From positions 68,702-110,599 of the forward strand of contig JAIPBX010000001.1 of NCBI GenBank assembly GCA_021738485.1: a stretch of DNA of 41,898 bases, given 5' to 3'. This document shows, piece after piece, positions 26,407 to 35,076 of the stretch (position 1 is its first letter; each line of letters begins with the position of its first letter). Made by a program: the position numbers and the translations under genes. Below the pieces are notes generated by a model. The model made no database searches, was not told the origin of the DNA, and worked only from the letters and a program-made list of their open reading frames with translations. The stretch comes from Bacteroidales bacterium. Its GTDB lineage: Bacteria > Bacteroidota > Bacteroidia > Bacteroidales > JAIPAH01.

Positions 26407-26838
26407 ATGAAAAGAATAATAATCTTTACAAGCACATTTTGTTGGTTACTAATAAGCACAATCGGAGCGGTTAATGCCCAGGAAAAACCAAATGCTTTGC
26501 TAAAGGCTATCTACCTTACCAAAGAGGAGGATTATGCTCTTGCCCTGAAATACTGCGATAAAGCTATCGAAGAAAATGCCGGTAATGCCGATTCATACTA
26601 TATAAGAGGTTACGCAAGATATAAGCTGGGAAAATACGAAAAAGCTATTAAAGATTTTGATACTACCCTAAGGCTCAATAAAAATCATGCAGATGCCTAT
26701 CTTTACCGTGGCAATTGTAAAAAAGCGCTTAACAAGTACTGGTCAGCCCTTAAAGATTACAAAAAAGCCCGTAAAATTGCTCCGAATATTACCAACATGT
26801 ACATCATAAAAAACTTTGTGAGTGCCCTTTTTTCTTAA
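26407..26838 (+). CDS. Secreted TPR-repeat protein
   Basis: The 143-residue protein has a signal peptide (about 1-24, ending AVNA-QEK) and three tetratricopeptide repeats spanning about 30-128, with the usual hallmarks: A-x-x-Y-C-D-K-A-I, YYIRGYARYKLGKYEKAIKD, and YLYRGNCKKALNKYWSALKD. It should act as a small periplasmic or surface-exposed protein-binding scaffold. No partner is indicated by neighbours (CYTH protein and hemW). A stretch of 242 nt precedes it with two small hairpins and no clear promoter box. Confidence 0.82.
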   Translation: MKRIIIFTSTFCWLLISTIGAVNAQEKPNALLKAIYLTKEEDYALALKYCDKAIEENAGNADSYYIRGYARYKLGKYEKAIKDFDTTLRLNKNHADAYLYRGNCKKALNKYWSALKDYKKARKIAPNITNMYIIKNFVSALFS

Positions 26839-26894
26839 TTCTTAAAAATATCTTCTTATAAAAAATAAAATGAAAGCGGAATCTTTCCTCTTGT

Positions 26895-26902
26895 TATCTT
26901 TG
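26895..26902 (+). promoter_or_regulatory. -7 box immediately before hemW
   Basis: TATCTTTG matches TAnnTTTG exactly and ends 4 nt before the hemW ATG. With the usual 4-7 nt from box to start point, transcription would begin at or within the start codon, predicting a leaderless mRNA. Confidence 0.45.
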
Positions 26903-26906
26903 CTCT

Positions 26907-28043
26907 ATGGCAGGTTTGTATATACATATACCATTTTGCCGGCGAAAGTGCCATTATTGCAACTTTTATTCTCTTGCATCGGTAAAATATTTCGACAAGT
27001 TCGTAGATGCCTTGCAAAAAGAAATTAAGCAAAGAGCTCATGAACTTGATGAGCCCTTGCAATCGATCTATTTTGGGGGCGGCACCCCCTCAATGCTTGA
27101 AGAAAGGCATCTTAGCCGGATTATGCATACGATATTTTCACATTTCACTATTTTGCAGGATGCTGAAATAACCTTTGAGGTCAACCCGGAAGACATTACG
27201 GAGGCGGGTCTGCAAAGCTTTCACAATCACCATATAAACCGGTTAAGTCTTGGCATCCAATCTTTTTATGATCGTGAACTCCAATACCTCAACCGGATTC
27301 ATTCCGCTCAAACAGCCATAAGCGCGGTGGAATTAGCCCAAAAAAAGGGCTTTCACAATATCAGTATTGACCTGATATATGGGCTACCCAACGCCACTGC
27401 CAAAAGCTGGGAAAATAACCTGGAGCAGGTTTTCAAACTAAATGTGCCTCACCTCTCCTGTTATGCTCTGACCGTAGAGCCTCAAACCGCTTTAGCCCGT
27501 TTTATTGAAAAAGGCCAATTGGAAAACGTGAGTGATGAAGCTTTTGAAAAACAATTTGAGATACTGATTAAGAAAACCGAAAAGTTAGGGTATCAGCAAT
27601 ATGAGATTTCCAATTTCTGCAGGGATAATTTCTATGCCGTCCATAATACGAATTACTGGTTTGGAAAAAAATACCTGGGCCTCGGTCCTTCGGCCCATTC
27701 ATTTGATGGAACAACAAGGCAATGGAACGTTGCTCATCTGAAAAAATACGTGGATTCGGTAAATAACGGACAAGTTTCGGCCGAAAGCGAAACCCTTACC
27801 CTCATCGATCATTATAACGAATTCGTTATGATGCGTTTGCGAACCCAATGGGGTGTGGACAGCTCTTTAATTTCCAAACGCTTTGGCCAGAAGATGGGGG
27901 CGCATTTCACTTCCATAGCTTCCAAATATCTGAAATCAGGTCATCTTAAGAAAAGCGGCACCATCATCCGCTTATCCGAAAAAGGAAAATTTATTTCGGA
28001 TGGAATTATTGCCGACTTATTCTTTACTGAAGAGCAGGACTAA
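26907..28043 (+). CDS. hemW: Radical SAM haem chaperone HemW (CPO3-like)
   Basis: HemW binds haem and a 4Fe-4S cluster and delivers haem to respiratory proteins; older annotation called it oxygen-independent coproporphyrinogen oxidase-like. The 378-residue protein starts MAGLYIHIPFCRRKCHYCNF with the CxxxCxxC cluster (C11, C15, C18). The SAM-binding GGGTPS follows, then HemW-typical IQSFYDRELQYLNRIHSA and SIDLIYGLP. The start at 26907 gives the standard family N-terminus. The 3' end overlaps the convergent EEP gene by 20 nt. Confidence 0.92.
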   Translation: MAGLYIHIPFCRRKCHYCNFYSLASVKYFDKFVDALQKEIKQRAHELDEPLQSIYFGGGTPSMLEERHLSRIMHTIFSHFTILQDAEITFEVNPEDITEAGLQSFHNHHINRLSLGIQSFYDRELQYLNRIHSAQTAISAVELAQKKGFHNISIDLIYGLPNATAKSWENNLEQVFKLNVPHLSCYALTVEPQTALARFIEKGQLENVSDEAFEKQFEILIKKTEKLGYQQYEISNFCRDNFYAVHNTNYWFGKKYLGLGPSAHSFDGTTRQWNVAHLKKYVDSVNNGQVSAESETLTLIDHYNEFVMMRLRTQWGVDSSLISKRFGQKMGAHFTSIASKYLKSGHLKKSGTIIRLSEKGKFISDGIIADLFFTEEQD

Positions 28044-29109
28044 AGCTCATGTAAACCGGTTCATGATCGGAATTTTTAAAATGCTGATTCATCACCCTTA
28101 TTTCCTCTACCTGCAGGTTAGGAGAAACCAGAAAAAAGTCAATGATTGTTGTTTTGACATCTTTCCCAAAAGGAGCTTTTAAGGAACGATTGGTTGGTTG
28201 CCCTCCCATATAAGCCCATTGCCATTCAGGGCTAATAAAATCTTTCGGAAGTGTAAAACCCACTTTGTCTCCAGCCGGAAGCGCTTTGGGTTTAAATCCC
28301 GGTGGATTCTGATTCCAGTCTCCCCCTGCTATCACGTAATTACCCTTTTGGTATTCCTGTTGCGCCAGCTTCTTAATAACTCGCAACTCTTTTCGCCTCT
28401 CTTTTGCATCCTCTACATAGGCAGAATTATGAATATTCATTACTACCAGCTCTTTATCTCCGGGCAAAGGAAAGGTGCTCATCACCACAGCCCTGTCCAG
28501 CATAAAAAGGCTCTCAGGCCAATTGTGGGTCTGTGGTAAAGCAAAACGGTAGCTCATCATAGGCCTGAAAGAAGCCATCGTCATCATTCCGGCCTCAACT
28601 TTTCCCAAAGGATTGGCCAGTGGTAATGGAACAAACGGCACATCGTAGTTTTTCGCAAACACCGCATTATATGCCGGCAGGGTTTTAATAATATGATGCA
28701 CCTGGTTATTGTAATAACTCCGTCTTGAATTTCTATCCACTTCCTGAAGAAGAATGATATCTATCGAATCGTGGGAAACTAAAAAGTCGGTGATTCCATT
28801 AAAATACTTCTTATAAGTACTACTATCCGACCTGACCTGCTCGCCTCCGTCATAAAAAAAATCCATTTCCGAACCCAGGCCGCCGTAACCTATATTCCAG
28901 GTTAATATACTGAAGGTACGCGTTTTTTGGACCGGCTCCTGTCTCAAGCCACGCAATTCAAGCGGTTCTTGTTCATGCGGTCGATAGTCCGTCACCTGAA
29001 TGTAGACAATAAAAAACAAAAAAACGGCCACTATAAGCACAATAATCCTTACACTCCACTTAAAGAAAGCAAATAATCGCTTTTTGCTTATTGTTCTGGA
29101 AAGCTTCAT
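28024..29109 (-). CDS. Membrane-anchored endonuclease/exonuclease/phosphatase (EEP) family protein
   Basis: EEP-fold phosphodiesterase or phosphatase. From the ATG at 29109 the protein has 361 residues: a basic start, one membrane helix (about 19-40), then the catalytic domain facing the periplasm with TWNIGYGG, LLQEVDRNS, NIHNSAY, AGGDWNQNP and the C-terminal SDHEPVYM. These are the family's metal and catalytic motifs. I chose this ATG because AAGG stands 8 nt before it; an in-frame ATG at 29148 lacks such a site. The substrate is unknown (nucleic acid, phosphoinositide-like or lipid). The 3' end overlaps hemW by 20 nt. Confidence 0.83.
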   Translation of the reverse strand: MKLSRTISKKRLFAFFKWSVRIIVLIVAVFLFFIVYIQVTDYRPHEQEPLELRGLRQEPVQKTRTFSILTWNIGYGGLGSEMDFFYDGGEQVRSDSSTYKKYFNGITDFLVSHDSIDIILLQEVDRNSRRSYYNNQVHHIIKTLPAYNAVFAKNYDVPFVPLPLANPLGKVEAGMMTMASFRPMMSYRFALPQTHNWPESLFMLDRAVVMSTFPLPGDKELVVMNIHNSAYVEDAKERRKELRVIKKLAQQEYQKGNYVIAGGDWNQNPPGFKPKALPAGDKVGFTLPKDFISPEWQWAYMGGQPTNRSLKAPFGKDVKTTIIDFFLVSPNLQVEEIRVMNQHFKNSDHEPVYMSFSPALQ

Positions 29110-29262
29110 GATTTTAACCTTTTTTAAAAAATTCCTCTTCCTTTTCATATTGAGTAGATTAAAATTACATTAAAAAAATTAAAATAACCGTATCTGCGAA
29201 ATGAAAACAGCGTTATGGAATAAATTTTATAAATTTACCCTTTAAATTTAAAAACTATTTAC

Positions 29263-30810
29263 ATGCCAATATTAGGTTCTGTCATTAAGAACGCAATAGC
29301 ATTAAGAAGCAAATTACCCTATGATAATAGGAAGACCCATCCGAGGGAGACCCAGAAGAAAGTTCTGAAAAAACTTCTTCGGAAGGCTCTCTATACGCGA
29401 TTTGGTGAAAAATATAATTTTAATGAGATCCTTAATTCCAGAAATATAGTAAAAGCTTTTCAACAAAACATACCCATATACGATTATAAAACCATTTACC
29501 GCGAATGGTGGTACCGCACCCTTAACAATGAACCCTATGTTACCTGGCCGGGAAAAGTAAAATATTTTGCCTTAAGCTCGGGTACTTCGGAAGCTTCCAG
29601 CAAGCATATTCCTGTAACTTCCGATATGCTCAAGGCTATCCAAAAAACCAGTATACGCCAGATATTTTCCCTTGCCAATTATAAATTCCCCAAAGAATTT
29701 TATGAGAAGGAAATCCTCATGCTCGGAGGCAGCACACATCTGCAGCATAACGGCACGTATTATGAAGGAGATTTATCGGGAATTACAGCCAGTAATATCC
29801 CTTTTTGGTTTCAACATTTTTATAAACCCGGAAAACGAATCTCAAAAGAACGCGACTGGAATACCAAGTTGGATGAGATCGTAAAAAAAGCCAAAAACTG
29901 GGATGTCGGTGTTATTGTGGGAGTGCCGGCATGGCTGCAAATTCTTTTGGAAAAAATCATCGACACCTACGAGCTAAACACGATTCACGATATATGGCCC
30001 AATCTGAATATTTATGTACATGGGGGTGTCTCTTTTGCTCCATATAAGAAAGGCTTTGAAAAATTACTGGCACGGCCGCTCACCTATATGGAGACATACC
30101 TTGCTTCCGAGGGCTTCATTGCCTACCAGAGCCGCCCCGGAACAGAAGGCATGGAGCTGGTTCTTGATAACGGCCTATTCATGGAATTTGTTCCCTTTGA
30201 CAATAATGGTTTTGATGAAGAAGGAAATATCAGACCCGATGCCAATACGCTGCTTATCGATGAAATAGAAAAAAATAAAGAATATGCCCTTTTAATATCA
30301 ACAGTGGCAGGAGCCTGGCGTTACCTGATTGGTGATATAATAAAGGTTATTGACAAAGAACGTAATGAAATAGTTATTACCGGCCGCACCAAATTTTTCC
30401 TCAACTACTGTGGGGAGCATTTATCGCAGGAAAACATGAACAGAGCTATCGAAATGATGGGCAAAAACCTGAACGTTAATATCAGGGAATTTACTGTTGC
30501 GGCAATACCTTATGACGGCATGTTTGCTCATCAATGGTTTATCGGTACCGATGATGCCCTGGATCCCGAAGATGCTAAAAAAGAGCTGGATAATAATCTG
30601 AAAAAGCTGAATGACGATTATCGTGTTGAACGAAGCTCGGCCATTAGGGAGGTATTTGTTAATGTCTTACCTATTAGCGCTTTTTATGAGTACATGGATA
30701 AATATGACAAAATGGGCGGACAAAACAAGTTCCCCAGAGTATTGAAAAACAACAATTATGAAGACTGGGTACAGTTTTTGAGAGAAGAATTTCAAAAAAA
30801 GAAATATTAA
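29263..30810 (+). CDS. GH3 family acyl-adenylate/amido synthetase-like protein
   Basis: GH3 proteins of plants adenylate carboxylic acids such as auxin or jasmonate and join them to amino acids. The 515-residue protein has the ANL-type ATP-binding motif SSGTSEASSKHIPVT (105-119), the second motif TYLASEGFIAYQ, and GRTKFFLNYCGEHLSQENM, all in the GH3 order. Bacterial members are common in Bacteroidota but lack a settled function. The next gene, 3 nt downstream, is a LysE-type amino-acid exporter, so synthesis and export of an amino-acid conjugate is a reasonable, untested idea. Confidence 0.88.
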   Translation: MPILGSVIKNAIALRSKLPYDNRKTHPRETQKKVLKKLLRKALYTRFGEKYNFNEILNSRNIVKAFQQNIPIYDYKTIYREWWYRTLNNEPYVTWPGKVKYFALSSGTSEASSKHIPVTSDMLKAIQKTSIRQIFSLANYKFPKEFYEKEILMLGGSTHLQHNGTYYEGDLSGITASNIPFWFQHFYKPGKRISKERDWNTKLDEIVKKAKNWDVGVIVGVPAWLQILLEKIIDTYELNTIHDIWPNLNIYVHGGVSFAPYKKGFEKLLARPLTYMETYLASEGFIAYQSRPGTEGMELVLDNGLFMEFVPFDNNGFDEEGNIRPDANTLLIDEIEKNKEYALLISTVAGAWRYLIGDIIKVIDKERNEIVITGRTKFFLNYCGEHLSQENMNRAIEMMGKNLNVNIREFTVAAIPYDGMFAHQWFIGTDDALDPEDAKKELDNNLKKLNDDYRVERSSAIREVFVNVLPISAFYEYMDKYDKMGGQNKFPRVLKNNNYEDWVQFLREEFQKKKY

Positions 30811-30813
30811 TCA

Positions 30814-31443
30814 ATGCTGGACATTATCCTTGAAGCTATAGGCTTAGGTCTTGTGGTTTCCTTTTCGTTTGGCCCCGCATTTTGGGGGGTCATCCAAATC
30901 GGAGTCGATAGGGGATTCAAATGGGGCATTTTGCTGGCGCTGGGTATTCTCATTAGTGACGCTGTGTTTATTTTCATCGCTTATATCGGCGCCTCAAGCA
31001 TATTCAATGATGCCAGTAAATTCTACATCGGGTTAATCGGAGGCTTCTTATTAATAGGTTTTGGGATTTATACTTTTTTCAAAAAACCGGAAATCCTGCG
31101 ACGTCGAAGTCCAAAATATAAAACACCGAAAAATCCTACCGGGGCTTCTCTGCTCATAAAAGGTTTCTTATTAAATTTTGCCAACCCTTTTATCTTTTTC
31201 TTTTGGCTGGCGGCAATGGGTTTTGTCACTTCCCACTCCAGCCCCGATACCTTTGATGAAACTGTCATTACTTTCTTTGGTATTACCCTGGCCACTATCT
31301 TCAGCTCTGACTTACTTAAATGCTACATTGGCAATCGATTTAAGAAAATTTTACGCCCGAGGGTGACATTTTGGTTAAATCGTATAATCGGCGTCCTCCT
31401 TATTATTTTCGGAGTCATAATTATTTTCAGAGTGACTTTTTAA
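30814..31443 (+). CDS. LysE-type amino-acid exporter
   Basis: The 209-residue membrane protein has six predicted helices and the LysE/RhtB start: GLGLVVSFSFGPAFWGVIQI followed by GVDRGFKWGI, then GILISDAVFIF, and later FLLNFANPFIFFFWLA. The family exports amino acids and related small molecules by proton antiport. It begins 3 nt after the GH3 gene and so is almost surely co-transcribed with it. The substrate cannot be read from the sequence. It converges with recJ, with only 33 nt between the stops and no hairpin. Confidence 0.87.
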   Translation: MLDIILEAIGLGLVVSFSFGPAFWGVIQIGVDRGFKWGILLALGILISDAVFIFIAYIGASSIFNDASKFYIGLIGGFLLIGFGIYTFFKKPEILRRRSPKYKTPKNPTGASLLIKGFLLNFANPFIFFFWLAAMGFVTSHSSPDTFDETVITFFGITLATIFSSDLLKCYIGNRFKKILRPRVTFWLNRIIGVLLIIFGVIIIFRVTF

Positions 31444-31476
31444 CAGGAATTAACCCCTTATCGGTAAAAATTAATG

Positions 31477-33228
31477 TCAGGTTTCGGCCGGTTTGATATC
31501 TTTTATATTCAGTTGCAACATTCCATTCATTTCATTTTCCTCTACCGAATAACAAATGTCAAAAGGATTGCTGTTTTTAATATATTCAAAATGCTTCCCT
31601 TGCTGAAAAGCAATCGCTTCTATGGGAAAACCCGAAATCCGGGGATGGATAACCGCCATTTTTAAATGCTTATCTTTAATAAGCCTGATATAACCGGTAT
31701 CTATAACGCCACAGGTCCGGAAAATCGGTGCTTCATTGCCCGGACCAAACGGCGCGAATTGACGCAGTATGCGAAAAAATTTGCTATTAATATCTTTTAA
31801 GTGCAGATTAGCATCAATTTCAATTTCCGGGACCATATTCTCAGCCCTAAGAGAGCGACCGACAATATCCTCAAAACGCTCTTTAAACGGCTCAAAATTC
31901 TCCGGGCGCAACGACAAGCCGGCGGCATACTTATGGCCTCCAAAGTGCTCCAGCAAATCACTGCAGGCATCTATGGCATCATACACATCAAAGTTTTTGA
32001 TAGAGCGTGCCGAGCCGGTTATCAAGCCATTGGACTTGGTCAGTACAATAGTCGGTCTGTAATATTTTTCGATAAGTCGTGAAGCTACGATGCCTACAAC
32101 GCCTTTGTGCCAATCAGGATCATACACCACGGTAGTCTTTTTCTCTTCGCCACCCGGCTCGCTCTTAATCATCTCCTGAGCTTGCTGAGTAGCTTTTGCA
32201 TCCAGATTCCTGCGTTCAATGTTAAAGTCATTGATTTGTTCAGCCAAGTGGCGGGCATATTCGATATCATCACTTATCAATAACTCAACGGAATTATTTC
32301 CGCTTTCAATACGTCCGGCGGCATTAATACGCGGTCCTATCAAAAAAACCATGTCCGTAATGGTAAGTTCCCGGTGAAAGATATAATTGTTGCGGGCTTT
32401 CGGATCATTTCCTTTTCGGTGGATGTTGCTATATCGTAATATCGCTTCAAAACCGGGACGCGGGTTGGTATTCATCAGTTTTAGTCCATGAAAAGCCAGT
32501 ATCCGATTCTCGCCTGTTACCGGAACGATATCGGCGGCAATGCTTACCACTACCAAATCCAGGTATTTTTCCAACTCACGGAAAGGAATGTAATGCTGCT
32601 GGGCATAGGCTTGAACAATTTTAAATGCTACTCCACAACCCGATAGTTCGGGATAGGGATAATTGCAATCCGGGCGCTTGGGGTCCAGAATAGCATATGC
32701 ATTAGGTAAAGCAGCATCCGGCCGGTGGTGGTCTCCTATGATAAAATCAATGCCTTTCTCCGTAGCATATTTCACCTTATCAACTGCTTTGATGCCGCAA
32801 TCCAGGGCAATGATCAGACTAATACCATTCTCACAGGCATAATCAACTCCTTTATAAGACACGCCATATCCTTCCGTATATCGATCAGGAATATAGTAAT
32901 CGATATTCAAATAGATACTGGATAAAAATGTATACATAAGTGCCACAGCAGTAGTTCCGTCAACATCGTAGTCACCGTAGATTAAAATACGCTCATTGCG
33001 CTGGATAGCCATTTCAATTCGGTTGATGGTACGATCCATATCTTTCATTAAAAAGGGGTCGTGGAGTTGGGAAAGTTCGGGACGAAAAAAATTTTTCGCC
33101 TCGTCAAAAGTGTATATTTGCCGCTGAACTAATAAATTAGCCAGATTATGATCTATATTCAGCACCTTTGAAAGATGCTCTACATGTTCCGACTCACCTT
33201 CTTTCTTAAGTAACCATCTTTTTTCCAT
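31477..33228 (-). CDS. recJ: Single-stranded-DNA-specific 5'-3' exonuclease RecJ
   Basis: DHH-family nuclease used in recombination and repair. The 583-residue protein has motif I YGDYDVDGTTA (84-94, metal ligands D86, D88, D90), motif II ALDCGIK (D143), the DHH motif GDHHRP (165-170), then SGCGVAFK, GPRINAAGR and the GGHKYAAGLSL C-terminal DHHA1 part. Length is typical. It is a single gene in its orientation, with 98 nt to the upstream propeller gene. Confidence 0.95.
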   Translation of the reverse strand: MEKRWLLKKEGESEHVEHLSKVLNIDHNLANLLVQRQIYTFDEAKNFFRPELSQLHDPFLMKDMDRTINRIEMAIQRNERILIYGDYDVDGTTAVALMYTFLSSIYLNIDYYIPDRYTEGYGVSYKGVDYACENGISLIIALDCGIKAVDKVKYATEKGIDFIIGDHHRPDAALPNAYAILDPKRPDCNYPYPELSGCGVAFKIVQAYAQQHYIPFRELEKYLDLVVVSIAADIVPVTGENRILAFHGLKLMNTNPRPGFEAILRYSNIHRKGNDPKARNNYIFHRELTITDMVFLIGPRINAAGRIESGNNSVELLISDDIEYARHLAEQINDFNIERRNLDAKATQQAQEMIKSEPGGEEKKTTVVYDPDWHKGVVGIVASRLIEKYYRPTIVLTKSNGLITGSARSIKNFDVYDAIDACSDLLEHFGGHKYAAGLSLRPENFEPFKERFEDIVGRSLRAENMVPEIEIDANLHLKDINSKFFRILRQFAPFGPGNEAPIFRTCGVIDTGYIRLIKDKHLKMAVIHPRISGFPIEAIAFQQGKHFEYIKNSNPFDICYSVEENEMNGMLQLNIKDIKPAET

Positions 33229-33326
33229 ACCACACCGTTTCGATTTGTAAAATTACTATTTAAAAACGATCCTGAAAAAATAAAGGCACTTTTACTTATC
33301 CCAAGCTGGTAATAACCGAAAGGTCC

Positions 33327-34298
33327 CTATTTGCCTGCATTAAAATCCAGCGAGGTGACGCCTCCCGGTTTGGTAGTAAACCATAAAGTACCATCCTGAT
33401 CAACAGCGATATCGCTCACCCAATTCTCCCCAAGTCCATCTTTTTCGGTGAAAGTCTCCCAATTCTGGCCATCGTATCGACTGACACCTTTTTGGGTGGC
33501 AATCCAAACATTATCTCTTTCAAAAGCTGCTCCATACACCTGATTAAAAGCCAACCCCTGTCCATAAGAATGATGTGTATAGGTATTGTTATGATATTCT
33601 AAAATACCATTCAATGTCGAAATCCAAACCTCATCTTTTACGGGATGTATGTCGAGATCTGTGATATAATTCCATGAGTTACCCTGCGGAGATATATACG
33701 AAAACCATTCATTGGTAGTAAACCTGGAAATCCCGTATTCCGTTCCAAACCAAATATTCCCGGATTGGTCCACATCAACCGCTCTCACATGATTATTTAC
33801 AATAGTAGTATCGCTTTGCTTAACATAATGCTGCCATTGCTGACCATCATAACTGGCTGCTCCTGAATGAGTAGCAAACCACTTGGTATTATTTTCATCA
33901 ACGGCAATATCGTATACATGATTATCGATAAGCCCCTCCTGCTGGCTAAAAGAGGTCCAATTGGAGCCATCAAAACGGGATACGCCAAAAGGGGTACCGA
34001 ACCACATATTACCGTCTTGATCTTCGGCAATTGCAATGACTTTGTGATGGATGAGCCCATTGGTTTCAGCCTCTGTATAGGTGGTCCAGTTCATGCCATC
34101 GTAAGCGGAAACGCCGTATTCCGTACCCACCCATACCACGTTTTCCTGGTCGACCATTACAACATACGCTTCATTACCCGCCAGGCCATCTTTTGAGGAA
34201 TAAACCGTCCATTGCCAATCTTCGCGGGGATTCAAATTTTCATCTTCACAACCCGATATCAGCAAAAGCAATGAAATAATCACAGACAAATATCGCAT
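33327..34298 (-). CDS. Lipoprotein beta-propeller with two-component-regulator-type repeats
   Basis: The 323-residue protein has a lipobox LLISGC (C17) and seven Reg_prop-type repeats of about 40 residues, each with the pattern D-x-x-G/N-x-x-W-x-G/A-T-x-x-G-V-S-x-Y/F-D-G-x-x-W (for example NMWFGTPFGVSRFDGSNW). Such repeats form the seven-bladed sensor domain of Bacteroidota hybrid two-component systems, but here there is no membrane helix, kinase or regulator after the propeller. It may be a stand-alone surface or periplasmic binding lipoprotein. It lies between udk and recJ; neither suggests a function. Confidence 0.85.
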   Translation of the reverse strand: MRYLSVIISLLLLISGCEDENLNPREDWQWTVYSSKDGLAGNEAYVVMVDQENVVWVGTEYGVSAYDGMNWTTYTEAETNGLIHHKVIAIAEDQDGNMWFGTPFGVSRFDGSNWTSFSQQEGLIDNHVYDIAVDENNTKWFATHSGAASYDGQQWQHYVKQSDTTIVNNHVRAVDVDQSGNIWFGTEYGISRFTTNEWFSYISPQGNSWNYITDLDIHPVKDEVWISTLNGILEYHNNTYTHHSYGQGLAFNQVYGAAFERDNVWIATQKGVSRYDGQNWETFTEKDGLGENWVSDIAVDQDGTLWFTTKPGGVTSLDFNAGK

Positions 34299-34329
34299 AG
34301 GGATAATTTTTACATAAAGATAGTGAATT

Positions 34330-34941
34330 TTATAATTCTATATTCTGACAAATGCGCGAGCGGAGAATATCGATAGCTATATGATTTCGTCCTCCTTCGG
34401 GGACAATAATATCAGCAAATTTTTTTGAAGGTTCAATAAACTGAAGATGCATAGGTTGCACATAACTCTGGTAGTGCTCTATAACTTCATCATAGGAACG
34501 TCCTCTTTCTTCCTTATCTCTTACAAGTATACGCATTAAACGGTTATCTGAATCAGCATCCACAAAAATTTTAATGCCCAGGCGTTTTCGCAATTCGGGA
34601 TTGGTTAATATCAGGATGCCTTCGACAATAACAACTTTTGTAGGTTCTATTGTTATGGTCTCCTCTTTGCGCGAACATGTAACGTAAGAGTATACAGGCA
34701 TTTGGATGGATTGTCCGCTAATAAGCTTATCAACATGTTCCACCAGTAATTCAAATTCTATCGAAGAAGGGTGATCAAAATTTATGGTTTTACGCTCTTC
34801 AATCGGCAAGTGACTATTGTCCTTGTAATAGGCATCCTGAGGTATGATGCTAATAGATTCCTCGGGAAGTCCTTCAATAATTTTTTTTGCCACCGTTGTT
34901 TTGCCCGATCCGGATCCGCCCGCAATACCAATAATTAACAT
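34330..34941 (-). CDS. udk: Uridine kinase
   Basis: Phosphorylates uridine or cytidine in pyrimidine salvage. From the ATG at 34941 (a TTG three codons upstream is in frame) the 203-residue protein has the P loop GGSGSGKT (7-14), the QDAYYKD substrate segment, FDHPSSIEFELL, and a lid with VRDKEERGRS. Length is standard for Udk. A 15-nt odd palindrome (GCCAAAA-T-TTTTGGC, 34946-34960) stands directly before the start codon and could fold over the ribosome-binding region. Confidence 0.94.
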   Translation of the reverse strand: MLIIGIAGGSGSGKTTVAKKIIEGLPEESISIIPQDAYYKDNSHLPIEERKTINFDHPSSIEFELLVEHVDKLISGQSIQMPVYSYVTCSRKEETITIEPTKVVIVEGILILTNPELRKRLGIKIFVDADSDNRLMRILVRDKEERGRSYDEVIEHYQSYVQPMHLQFIEPSKKFADIIVPEGGRNHIAIDILRSRICQNIEL

Positions 34942-34945
34942 GATC

Positions 34946-34960
34946 GCCAAAATTTTTGGC
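34946..34960 (-). promoter_or_regulatory. 15-nt palindrome directly upstream of udk
   Basis: GCCAAAA (34946-34952), a central T, and TTTTGGC (34954-34960) form a perfect odd palindrome ending 4 nt before the udk ATG. It could be an operator or a small RNA hairpin covering the ribosome-binding site. No known regulator is indicated. Confidence 0.4.
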
Positions 34961-35010
34961 TAAATTATAAAAAAGAAAAACAAATAGCGAAGATTTGGTT
35001 TCAAACTAAA

Positions 35011-35049
35011 ACCGGGTAAAAAAAGCTGAATGATGCTTTTTTACCCGGT
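35011..35049. terminator. Terminator after the decarboxylase cluster
   Basis: Stem ACCGGGT-A7-GC (35011-35026) / GC-T6-ACCCGGT (35035-35049), about 15 bp with one bulged A and an 8-nt loop. It follows the mmdB stop on the minus strand by 28 nt. The T run is inside the stem, so it may work through the long stable stem rather than a classic tail. Confidence 0.72.
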
Positions 35050-35076
35050 ATTCGAATTCCGCAAGTTCCATTATTA

